In this document: positions 18,530 through 27,200 of the stretch, piece after piece
Numbering within the stretch: the first letter of the stretch is position 1
Layout: each line of letters begins with the position of its first letter
Origin: RYN-122 sp963761655
GTDB lineage: Bacteria; Actinomycetota; Actinomycetes; Mycobacteriales; SCTD01
Assembly: GCA_963761655.1 (NCBI GenBank)
Contig: CAVXHI010000008.1
Coordinates: forward strand, 620,001-684,000
DNA: 64,000 bases
Reading direction: 5' to 3'
The notes under the pieces: model-generated
Told to the model about the DNA's origin: nothing
The model's input: only the letters and a program-made list of their open reading frames with translations
Database searches by the model: none
Program-made: the position numbers and the translations under genes

Positions 18530-19317
18530 GCGCCCTCGACGCGATGTTCGCGTCCTGCCGCGCCGAGGGGCGGGCGGCCCTGATCGGCTACCTGCCGGTC
18601 GGCTACCCCTCGGTGGACGAGTCGGTCGCGGCGATGGTCGCCATGGTCGAGGCCGGCGTCGACGCCGTCGAGGTCGGTGTCCCCTACACCGACCCCGGCA
18701 TGGACGGCCCCGTCATCCAGGTGGCCGTCGACGCCGCGCTGCGGGTCGGCAGCCGGGTCAAGGACGTCTTCACCGCCGTGCAGGCGGTCGCCGACGCGGG
18801 CGCGGTCGCCGTGACGATGGGCTACTGGAACCCGGTCGAGAAGTACGGCCCCGCCCGCTGGGCCGCGGACCTCAAGGCCGCCGGGGGAGCGGGATGCATC
18901 ACGCCCGACCTCATCCCCGAGGAGGCGGCTCCCTGGATCGAGGCGGCCCGCGAGCAGGACCTCGACCCGATCTTCCTGGTGGCCCCGAGCAGCACCGACG
19001 AGCGGCTCGCCGTCGTCGGCCGCACCAACCGCGGCTTCGTCTACGCCACGGCGGTCATGGGCGTCACCGGAGCCCGCTCGGCGGTGGGCAGCCGGGCGCA
19101 GGAGCTCGTCGCGCGGATGCGTGCGCAGACCGACCTCCCCGTCTGCGTCGGCCTCGGGGTCTCGAACGGCGACCAGGCCGCGGAGGTGGCGGCCTTCGCC
19201 GACGGCGTCATCGTCGGCTCCGCCCTGGTCGCGGCCCTGCGTGACGGCGGCGTGGAGGCGGTGCGGACCCTCGCCGCGGACCTCGCCGACGGTGTCCGCC
19301 GGGCCGCCCGCACCTGA
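18526..19317 (+). CDS. trpA: Tryptophan synthase alpha subunit
   Basis: TrpA cleaves indole-3-glycerol phosphate to indole and glyceraldehyde-3-phosphate. The 263-residue barrel has both catalytic acids at their classical numbers, E49 (VEVGVPYTDP) and D60 (GMDGPVIQ). The usual PFSDPLADGP signature reads PYTDPGMDGP here, a mild variant in which Tyr-Thr replaces Phe-Ser. The phosphate site near GLGVSNGDQA and ADGVIVGSA is intact. It ends the hisI-trp operon; the following 170 bases hold the promoter of an unrelated HNH gene. Confidence 0.97.
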   Translation: MSALDAMFASCRAEGRAALIGYLPVGYPSVDESVAAMVAMVEAGVDAVEVGVPYTDPGMDGPVIQVAVDAALRVGSRVKDVFTAVQAVADAGAVAVTMGYWNPVEKYGPARWAADLKAAGGAGCITPDLIPEEAAPWIEAAREQDLDPIFLVAPSSTDERLAVVGRTNRGFVYATAVMGVTGARSAVGSRAQELVARMRAQTDLPVCVGLGVSNGDQAAEVAAFADGVIVGSALVAALRDGGVEAVRTLAADLADGVRRAART

Positions 19318-19477
19318 CCGCACTGTTCCCACGGCGGTATCGCCCTGCTCCGCACCGACATCGGGCAGGAGCGCGACGCTTCGACCTCCTTCGTCGCGGG
19401 TCGCTCGTTCGCTGTGGGCTGACCTACCACCTCTCCTGACCTGCTGTTTCTGGTCCGGGACTGTCGGACCCGGGTCG

Positions 19478-19483
19478 TAGGTT
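19478..19483 (+). promoter_or_regulatory. -10 hexamer TAGGTT of the DUF222/HNH gene
   Basis: TAGGTT lies six bases before the ATG at 19490. A TGTCGG lies about 15 bases upstream and could be a weak -35. The spacing predicts a leaderless transcript. The 19318-19477 stretch upstream has a noticeably less biased composition than the flanking genes and contains no other feature I recognise. Confidence 0.5.
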
Positions 19484-19489
19484 CGGGTC

Positions 19490-20930
19490 ATGTCAGGGAC
19501 GTTGTTCGGGTCGACGCGGAGCGAGTGCGCGGCGGTCCGCGCTGCTGCTCGGGCGTCGGCGGTGGCGTTCGTGGCGGAGCAGCGGGCGCTGGTCGCGCTG
19601 TGGCAGGTGTCGGCTGCCGGAGCACCGGGAGTTCGTCTCCGGTGAGGTCGCGTGCCTGCTCCACGTCTCGCCTGTCACCGGAGCGGACCGGCTCGGGCAG
19701 GCGCTGCGGCTCGTGTCGTTCCCCCGGCTGCTCGCGGCCCTGGAGGCCGGGCTGCTGGCGGTGCCGCACGCGCTCGCGCTGCTGGCCGAGGTCGAGCCGC
19801 TGTCCGCTCCGCACGCCGCGGCGGTCCTCGCGGAGGTCCTGGACGGTCCGGTCGACGACGACGGGCTGCTGGACGGCACGCCGTCGCAGCTGCGGGCCGC
19901 GGCCCGACGGGCCGCGATCACGGTCGACCCTGCTGCGGCCCGGCGCCGGCACGAGGCCGCCCGCCGGACGGCCGGGGCACGGTTGCGGCCGCAGCCCGAC
20001 GGGATGGCCGACCTGGTCCTGGGGTGCACCGCGGTGCAGGGCGCGACCGTGCTGGCGGCGTTGCGGGGCCGAGCGTCGGCGATGACGTTCACCGAGGAGC
20101 TCACCGAGGGGCAGAAGCAGATCGCCGCGCTGCTGCACGCGCTGGGGTGCGACCGGGTGGGCGTCCAGGCGGTGATCGAGTGCCCCGTCGAGCAGGCCGT
20201 CGACCTCCACGCCCTGGCCGCAGCCCCGGTCTGGACCGTCGGCCTGGCGATGCCCGCCGCCGTCGCCCTCGGGCTGAGCGACTGCCCGGCGGTGCTGGCG
20301 GGGTACGGCCCGATCGGCGCGGACCAGGCCCGGGCGCTGCTGCCGCAGGCTGATCTGGTGAAGGCGTGCGTCGACAGCCGCACCGGCGAGGTCCTCACCG
20401 CCGAGCCGCCCCTACGCCGAGCGACCTGGACCAAGGGCGACCCGGACCGGGCCCGGGCGCTCCGCCGGGCCCTGGTCGAGATGGCGACGACCGCCAGCAC
20501 GCTCCCGGACCTCACCGAGCCCGGCTACGTCCCGTCGGCCGCCCTCGGCCGGCTGGTCGACCTGCGGGACGTCACCAGCGTGTTCCCCGGCGACAGCACC
20601 CCCGCCCGACGGACCGACCGGGACCACCGCCTGCCCTGGCCGCTGGGCCAGACCGACCAGGGCAACCTGCAGAGCCTCAGCCGGCACTGGCACCGCGCCA
20701 AGCACACCGGCTGGACCACCCGCACCACCCACGACGGCACCATCCGGTGGAGCAGCCCCGGCGGCGGCGTCTACCGACGACGACCCGTCCGCACCGTCCC
20801 ACCACCCGTCCCACCCGGCACGACCCTGCCGGACACGTCGCGCAGACTCGACGGGTCGATGACGTGCGCCGGAGGAGGTCCCGCGCTGCCAGGGCTCCGG
20901 TCGCGGAAGAACGATCCGGACAGCACCTGA
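19490..20930 (+). pseudogene. DUF222 / HNH-nuclease family protein, frame broken once near 19610
   Basis: The gene encodes about 479 residues if one extra base near 19610 is removed. Residues from MSGTLFGSTRSE to LVALWQV are in one frame; LPEHREFVSGEVACLLHVSP onward is in the next. The body is the helical DUF222 (13E12-repeat) domain found in large multigene families of actinobacteria. The C-terminal HNH region reads TDRDHRLPWPLG...NLQSLSRHWHRAKH: the D-H, N and H core is kept, but the cysteines that normally hold zinc (CRFPGC, CD.DH, CRHHH) are all replaced. A Pro/Arg-rich tail follows. These genes are scattered and often copied within genomes; this one separates trpA from lgt. Nuclease activity is doubtful. 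Confidence 0.75.
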
Positions 20931-20932
20931 CC

Positions 20933-21103
20933 GTGGCCGTCTACTCCTGGAACGACCTCAGCCCCGTCGACGGCTGCCGCCTGGTGCGGTTCGTCCTGGA
21001 GGCGCCCTCGGTGCAGGCGGTCGCGGCGGCCCTCCACCCCGGTCGGGTGTCCTGGCAGGACCACGACGGGCGCTGGCACGAGGTCGGCCGACAGGGCCGG
21101 TGA
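20933..21103 (+). CDS. Small hypothetical protein
   Basis: A 56-residue ORF begins at a GTG three bases after the stop of the HNH gene and ends 24 bases before lgt. The product starts VAVYSWNDLSPVDGCRLV, is tryptophan-rich (three Trp) and is followed by RVSWQDHDGRWHEVG. Codon usage is normal for the genome. There is no good ribosome-binding site, so it probably depends on readthrough from the gene in front. I do not recognise a family. Confidence 0.45.
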   Translation: MAVYSWNDLSPVDGCRLVRFVLEAPSVQAVAAALHPGRVSWQDHDGRWHEVGRQGR

Positions 21104-21115
21104 GGGCGTCCCGCC

Positions 21116-21121
21116 TACGCT
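21116..21121 (+). promoter_or_regulatory. -10 hexamer TACGCT of lgt
   Basis: TACGCT is followed by six bases and the lgt GTG; this implies a leaderless message. Confidence 0.5.
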
Positions 21122-21127
21122 CGCCAG

Positions 21128-21973
21128 GTGCCCGTGCTCGCGTCGATCCCCAGCCCGCCGCAGTCGGTCGTGCACGTCGGGCCGTTCCCGCTCCGGGCCT
21201 ACGCCCTCGCCATCATCCTCGGGGTGGTCGTCGCGGTCGTGGTCGGGGAGCGGCGCTGGGTCGCCCGCGGCGGCACCAAGGGCGCCGTCTCCGACCTCGC
21301 GACGATCGCGGTGCCGGCCGGGATCGTCGGCGGCCGGATCTACCACGTGGTCACCAGCCCCGACCGCTACCTGCACGACCCGGTTGCCGCGCTGTACGTC
21401 TGGCAGGGCGGGCTCGGCATCCCGGGCGGCATCGCCGGCGGTGTCCTCGCCGGGTGGCTGGTCTGCCGGAGCAAGGGGATCGCGCCGGGCGCCCTGGCCG
21501 ACAGCATCGCCCCCGGGGTGGCGCTGGCGCAGGCGGTCGGGCGCCTCGGCAACTGGTTCAACCAGGAGCTGTTCGGCCGGCCGACCGACCTGCCGTGGGG
21601 CCTCGAGATCGCCCGCCGCTACCGCCCCGAGCGCTACCTCGACGTCGCCACCTTCCACCCGACCTTCCTGTACGAGCTGCTGTGGAACGTCGGCGTCGCG
21701 GTCGCCGTCGTCCTGGCCGACCGGCGGTGGCGGCTCGGGCACGGACGGGTCTTCGTGCTCTACCTGGGCCTGTACGCCGTCGGGCGCGCCTGGATCGAGG
21801 CGCTCCGGGTCGACGACGCGACCCGCTTCTTCGGCGTCCGGCTCAACGACTACGTCGCGGGCGCCGTGGTCCTGTTCGCCGTGGTCTACCTCACGGCCAG
21901 GCGGGGGAGCGGCCGCGAGGAGGTCGTCGAGCGTGCGGACGACACCGGGGCGCCCGTAGCCTCGGAGGCATGA
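21128..21973 (+). CDS. lgt: Prolipoprotein diacylglyceryl transferase
   Basis: Lgt moves diacylglycerol from phosphatidylglycerol to the lipobox cysteine of prelipoproteins at the outer face of the membrane. The 281-residue protein has about seven membrane helices. It carries the signature GRLGNWFNQELFGRPTDLPWGL, the essential-Arg region in GRIYHVVT, the HPTFLYELLWN segment and a late YAVGRAWIEALR. Several potential substrates occur in this window (lipoproteins at 36890, 38249 and 52170). The stop overlaps the start of the VIT-type transporter by four bases (ATGA). Confidence 0.97.
   Translation: MPVLASIPSPPQSVVHVGPFPLRAYALAIILGVVVAVVVGERRWVARGGTKGAVSDLATIAVPAGIVGGRIYHVVTSPDRYLHDPVAALYVWQGGLGIPGGIAGGVLAGWLVCRSKGIAPGALADSIAPGVALAQAVGRLGNWFNQELFGRPTDLPWGLEIARRYRPERYLDVATFHPTFLYELLWNVGVAVAVVLADRRWRLGHGRVFVLYLGLYAVGRAWIEALRVDDATRFFGVRLNDYVAGAVVLFAVVYLTARRGSGREEVVERADDTGAPVASEA
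21957..21962 (+). promoter_or_regulatory. -10-like hexamer TAGCCT before the VIT-type gene
   Basis: TAGCCT lies seven bases before the ATG at 21970, inside the end of lgt. A GGAGG also lies in the gap, so either leaderless or ribosome-binding-site-led translation is possible. Confidence 0.4.
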
Positions 21974-22695
21974 CCGAGCTGGCCCCGTCGCCGGGCACGA
22001 CCCCGGCGGAGCACCACCACGAGCACCGCGACGTCACCGGCGGGTGGCTGCGCCCCGCCGTCTTCGGCGTCATGGACGGGCTGGTCAGCAACACCGCCCT
22101 GATCGCCGGCGTGGCGGGCGGCGGCGTGGCCTCCCGCACCGTGGTGCTCACCGGGCTGGCGGGCCTGGCGGCCGGGGCGTTCTCGATGGCCACCGGCGAG
22201 TACGTGAGCGTCGCCAGCCAGAGCGAGCTGACCCAGGCCGAGATCGACATCGAGAAGGCCGAGATCGCCCGGGTGCCCGAGGCCGAGGAGGCCGAGCTCG
22301 CGGCGATCTTCCACGGGCGCGGCGTCGACCTGGTGACGGCCAAGGAGGTCGCCCGGCAGCTGTCGGTGGACCCCGAGCAGGCCTGGCGCGTGCACGCCCG
22401 CGAGGAGCTCGGCGTCGACCCCGACGACCTCCCCTCGCCGTGGACGGCGGCGGGGTCGTCGTTCGCGGCGTTCTCGATGGGCGCCCTGGTGCCCGTGCTG
22501 CCCTACCTGCTGGGCGCGACGAGCCTGCTGCTGACCGTCCTGCTCGCCGGCCTCGGACTGTTCCTCGCCGGCGCCGCGGTGTCCCGGTTCACCAGCAGGT
22601 CGGCCGTGTACAGCGGGCTGCGCCAGCTGCTGCTCGGCGCGGCCGCCGCCGGGGCGACGTACGTCGTCGGGGCCGCCGTCGGGGCCGGGGTCTAG
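21970..22695 (+). CDS. VIT1/CCC1-family metal (Fe2+/Mn2+) transporter
   Basis: The 241-residue protein has the VIT/CCC1 layout: helix 1 with FGVMDGLVSNTALIAGVAGG, helix 2 with GAFSMATGEYVSVASQ, a soluble acidic metal-binding domain (QAEIDIEKAEIARVPEAEEAELAAI type, about residues 90-150), then three C-terminal helices. The conserved Asp/Met and GEYVS residues of the metal path are present. Members export ferrous iron or manganese from the cytosol. The N-terminus carries the His-rich EHHHEHRD, plausibly a metal-binding tail. Its stop shares the CTAG sequence with the stop of the convergent histidine kinase. Confidence 0.9.
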   Translation: MTELAPSPGTTPAEHHHEHRDVTGGWLRPAVFGVMDGLVSNTALIAGVAGGGVASRTVVLTGLAGLAAGAFSMATGEYVSVASQSELTQAEIDIEKAEIARVPEAEEAELAAIFHGRGVDLVTAKEVARQLSVDPEQAWRVHAREELGVDPDDLPSPWTAAGSSFAAFSMGALVPVLPYLLGATSLLLTVLLAGLGLFLAGAAVSRFTSRSAVYSGLRQLLLGAAAAGATYVVGAAVGAGV

Positions 22696-24026
22696 ACGGG
22701 CAGAGCGATCTCGAGGGGGGCGGCCTGCAGGCGGACCTCCACGGTCACCCAGCCGTCGTCGCTGCGGACCTCGACCTCGCCGCCGTGCACCTCGACGAGG
22801 CGGCGCACCACGTAGAGGCCCATGCCCAGGCCCTCGGTGCCGCGGGTCGCGCTGGTGTCCGCCTGCGAGAACGGCTCGAACAGCCGGGAGGCGGAGGCGA
22901 CGTCCATGGCCGAGCCGTCGTTGCTGACGGCGACCCACGCCCCGCGGTCGTCGCAGCCGCCCGTGATGAGGGGGACCGACCCGGGCGAGCCGTGGACGAG
23001 GGCGTTGTCGACGAGGTTCGCCAGCACCTGGTGCAGGGCCTGGCGGTCGATCCGGGCGACGGCGCCGGGGTCGACGAGCACGGAGATGCCGGCGCGCCCC
23101 GGGTGCTCGGCGCCGGCCAGCATGGCGACCTCGGCAGCCACCGCACCGACCTCGGCGACGGCGGAGGGGTCCGCGGACGTCGCCTGCGCGGCGGTGAGCA
23201 TGTTCTCGAGCAGACGCGACAGGCGCTCCTGCTGGTCCAGGACGGCCTGCAGGAGCCGGTCGCGGCCGGCGGGGTCGAGCCGGTCGCCGCGCTTGAGCAG
23301 GGTGAGGGCGGCGCCGCGGATGCCGGTCAGCGGGGTGCGGAACTCGTGGCTGACGGTCGCGATGAGGTCGGTCCGGATGCGGTCGGTGTCCTGCAGGCGC
23401 TGCCGCACGCTGCTCTGGCCCTCCCACAGGGCGCGGCCGAGCTCCTCCTCGCCGGCGCGGGCCTGCTCGTTGGCGTGCCAGAACAGCACCATGACGAGCG
23501 CCTCGGCCAGCACGAACCCGGCATGGACGGCGGCGACCACCCAGGGGCTGTCGCCGTCGGAGGTGAGCGTGTGCGGGGCGAGGATCCCGACGACGAGGTG
23601 CTGCAGCGCCACGAAGCCGAACGCCGCCGCGAACACGTGCCAGTCCTGGTAGAGCGCGATGAGGGCGACCGCGACGAAGTAGTGGAAGTGCAGCTCGGTG
23701 CGGCCGTCGAACAGGTGGACCAGCAGCGCGGAGCAGACCAGCAGGCCGGCGGTCGCGGCGAGGGAGGCGACCCGGCGGCTGACCGGCCCGAGGGCGACGG
23801 CGAGCAGCACCCCGACGGCGGCCGTCTCGACCAGCCCGTGCAGCAGTGAGACCCGCAGGGCCGCGAGCAGCAGGAGCACCGGCAGGTGCGCGGCCAGGAC
23901 GAGGCAGACGGCGTGGTGACGCCAGGCGAAGTCCCGTTCGCTCAGCGCACGACCGGACGGCACTCGTCCGACGGCGTCTGCGAGGGTCACCCGTCCAGAG
24001 TGCGCGTCCGGCCGCTCCGGCGCCAT
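22692..24026 (-). CDS. Orphan membrane histidine kinase
   Basis: A sensor kinase of about 444 residues. The N-terminal half has about six hydrophobic helices, including LHFHYFVAVALIALYQDW, a sensor segment also seen before GGDEF and chemoreceptor domains. The kinase core is complete: H-box VSHEFRTPLTG, N-box NLVDNALVHG, G1 VSNDGSAMD, F-box LFEPFSQAD and G2 GLGMGLYVV. No response regulator is adjacent, so it either works with a distant partner or feeds a shared regulator. The start is uncertain: ATG 24026 has an upstream GGACGAG; ATG 24068 and GTG 23990 are alternatives. It converges on the VIT-type gene with a four-base overlap. Confidence 0.88.
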   Translation of the reverse strand: MAPERPDAHSGRVTLADAVGRVPSGRALSERDFAWRHHAVCLVLAAHLPVLLLLAALRVSLLHGLVETAAVGVLLAVALGPVSRRVASLAATAGLLVCSALLVHLFDGRTELHFHYFVAVALIALYQDWHVFAAAFGFVALQHLVVGILAPHTLTSDGDSPWVVAAVHAGFVLAEALVMVLFWHANEQARAGEEELGRALWEGQSSVRQRLQDTDRIRTDLIATVSHEFRTPLTGIRGAALTLLKRGDRLDPAGRDRLLQAVLDQQERLSRLLENMLTAAQATSADPSAVAEVGAVAAEVAMLAGAEHPGRAGISVLVDPGAVARIDRQALHQVLANLVDNALVHGSPGSVPLITGGCDDRGAWVAVSNDGSAMDVASASRLFEPFSQADTSATRGTEGLGMGLYVVRRLVEVHGGEVEVRSDDGWVTVEVRLQAAPLEIALPV

Positions 24027-24124
24027 GGCTCGTCCGGACCAGATCTCGGGTGATTCCGGACCCATCACCCAGACGGACCGCTACCGGACGCACCTCTCGG
24101 GAGCGGCTGCTGCCGGAGCCCGTG

Positions 24125-24130
24125 TAACCT
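24125..24130 (+). promoter_or_regulatory. -10-like hexamer TAACCT upstream of gltB
   Basis: TAACCT in the context TGTAACCT (extended -10 TG) would give a leader of roughly 84 bases before gltB. I compared the leader with known glutamine, SAM and c-di-AMP riboswitch patterns from memory and saw no match. Confidence 0.4.
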
Positions 24131-24220
24131 CCCGGACATCTGCGCGAGGGCCAGCGACGTCCCGGGGTGCAGCCGCTCCACCGCTCCTCCCACCCCGTTC
24201 GTCAGCTAGCGAGGCCCTCC

Positions 24221-27200
24221 GTGACATCCCCCTTCAGCGCGCCCTCCGCCGTCCCGGCCAAGCAGGGCCTGTACGACCCCGCCGCCGAGCACGACGCGTG
24301 CGGCGTCGCCTTCGTGGCCGACATCGCCGGCCGGGCCAGCCACGACATCGTCGACTCCGGCCTGACCGCGCTGCGCAACATGGAGCACCGCGGCGCCTCC
24401 GGCGCGGAGCCGGACTCCGGCGACGGCGCCGGCATCCTCGTCCAGCTGCCCGACGCCTTCCTGCGCGCCGTCGCTCCCGCCGAGCTGCCGCCGCTCGGCC
24501 AGTACGCCGTCGGCACCGCGTTCCTGCCGACCAGCCCGCGGGCGGCCGTCGACGCGCAGCTCGCCGTCGAGCGGATCGCCGCCGAGGAGGGCCTCGCGGT
24601 CCTGTGCTGGCGCGACCTGCCCACCGACGCCGTGGGCGCCGGGGTCGGCGCGACGGCCCGCTCGGTGATGCCGGTCTTCCGGCAGGTGTTCCTCGTCGAC
24701 GCGGGGGAGAGCCTGACCAGCGAGGCCCTGGAGCGCCGGGCCTACGTCACGCGCAAGCGGGTGGAGCACGAGGCCGGGACGTACTTCCCGTCGCTGTCGA
24801 CCCGCACGATCGTCTACAAGGGCATGCTCACGACCGGGCAGCTCGAGCCGTTCTTCCCGGACCTGCTCGACGAGCGGTTCGTCAGCGCGCTGGCCCTGGT
24901 GCACAGCCGCTTCTCGACGAACACGTTCCCGAGCTGGCCGCTGGCCCACCCGTACCGGTACATCGCGCACAACGGCGAGATCAACACCGTGAAGGGCAAC
25001 CGGAACTGGATGCGGGCCCGTGAGGCGCTGCTCCGCGGTCCGGCCGAGCTCCCCGACGACCTCTCCCGACTGTTCCCGGTCTGCACGCCCGGCGCGAGCG
25101 ACTCCGCGTCCTTCGACGAGGTCCTCGAGCTGCTCCACATGGGCGGCCGGTCGCTGCCGCACGCCGTGCTCATGATGGTCCCCGAGGCGTGGGAGAACGC
25201 GCCCGACATGGAGCCCGCCAAGCGGGCCTTCTACGAGTTCCACGCCAGCCTGATGGAGCCGTGGGACGGCCCGGCCTGCGTGACGTTCACCGACGGCACC
25301 GTCATCGGGGCGGTCCTGGACCGCAACGGCCTGCGCCCGAGCCGCTGGTGGCAGACCGCCGACGGCCGCGTCGTGCTGAGCTCCGAGGTCGGCGTCCTGG
25401 ACATCCCGGCCGACCAGATCGTCCGCAAGGGCCGCCTGCAGCCGGGGAAGATGTTCCTCGTCGACACCGCCCAGGGGCGCCTCGTCGACGACGAGGAGGT
25501 CAAGGCCGAGCTCGCCGCGGAGCACCCCTACGCCGAGTGGCTGCACGCCGGCCTGGTGCAGCTGGCGGACCTGCCGCCCCGCGAGCACGTCAAGGTCAGT
25601 GCGCAGTCCGTCCTGCGCCGGCAGCAGGTGTTCGGGTACACCGAGGAGGACGTCCGGCTGCTCGTCGGCCCGATGGCGCTCAAGGGCCTCGAGCCGATCG
25701 GCTCGATGGGCACCGACACCCCGGTCGCCGTCCTGTCCGAGCGCCCGCGGCTGCTGTTCGACTACTTCAGCCAGCTCTTCGCCCAGGTCACGAACCCGCC
25801 GCTGGACGCGATCCGCGAGGAGCTCGTCACGAGCCTGTCGGCGTCGCTCGGCCCGGAGCAGAACCTGCTCGAGCCCGGCCCGGCGTCGTGCCGCCAGATC
25901 GTGCTGCCGTTCCCGGTGCTCGACAACGACGAGCTCGCCAAGATCCAGAAGGTCAACGACGACGGCGACCAGCCCGGCTTCGCCGCCGTCACCGTGCACG
26001 GCCTCTACCCGGTCAACGGCGGGGGCGAGGCCCTGCGCGACGCGCTCGACCGCGTGCGCCGCGAGGTGTCGACCGCGATCGCCGCGGGCGCCCGCATCGT
26101 CGTGCTGTCCGACCGCGACTCCACCGAGACGATGGCGCCGATCCCGTCGCTGCTGCTCACCAGCGCGGTGCACCACCACCTGATCCGCGAGAAGACCCGC
26201 ACCCGGGTGGGCCTGGTCCTGGAGGCCGGCGACGCCCGCGAGATCCACCACATGGCCCTGCTCATCGGGTACGGCGCGGCCGCGGTCAACCCCTACCTGG
26301 CGTTCGAGACGATCGAGCAGCTCATCATCGACGGCAACCTCGACGTCGACCCGGGGACGGCCGTCAGGAACTACATCAAGGCGGCCGGCAAGGGCGTCCT
26401 GAAGGTCATGAGCAAGATGGGCATCAGCACCATCGCCTCCTACACGGGCGCGCAGGTGTTCGAGGCGCTCGGGCTGTCCCAGGAGCTCGTCGACGAGTAC
26501 TTCACCGGGACGACGAGCCGGCTCGGCGGGATCGGCCTGGAGGTCGTGGCCGAGGAGGTCGCCGCCCGGCACCGCCGCGCCTACCCGGTCAACCCGACCG
26601 AGCGCGCCCACCGCGGCCTGGAGACCGGCGGCGAGTACCAGTGGCGCCGCGAGGGCGAGGTCCACCTGTTCAACCCGGAGACCGTCTTCGCGCTGCAGCA
26701 CTCCACCCGCACGCAGCAGTACGACGTCTTCAAGACCTACACGGGCAAGGTCGACGCGCTGTCGGCCCGGGCCGGGACCCTGCGCGGCCTGTTCGCCCTG
26801 CGCGAGGGCCTGCGGCCGGCGATCGGCGTCGACGACGTCGAGCCGGTGAGCGAGATCGTGAAGCGCTTCAACACCGGCGCGATGTCGCTCGGGAGCATCA
26901 GCCCCGAGGCGCACGAGACGCTCGCCATCGCGATGAACCAGCTCGGCGGCCGCAGCAACACCGGCGAGGGCGGCGAGGACCCGGCCCGCCTGTACGACCC
27001 CGCTCGCCGCAGCGCCATCAAGCAGGTCGCGTCCGGCCGGTTCGGCGTCACCAGCGAGTACCTCGTCAACGCCGACGACATCCAGATCAAGATGGCCCAG
27101 GGGGCCAAGCCCGGCGAGGGCGGCCAGCTGCCCGGGCCCAAGGTCAACCCGTACATCGCCAAGACGCGGCACTCGACGCCCGGCGTCGGCCTGATCAGCC

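Noticed and set aside
19318..21103. Insertion sequence around the DUF222/HNH gene
   Set aside because: No terminal inverted repeats, target duplication or transposase are visible; DUF222/HNH genes occur singly without such ends.
24027..24220. Riboswitch in the gltB leader
   Set aside because: I looked for glutamine, SAM, cobalamin and other conserved cores and found none. The leader has only generic GC-rich pairing.
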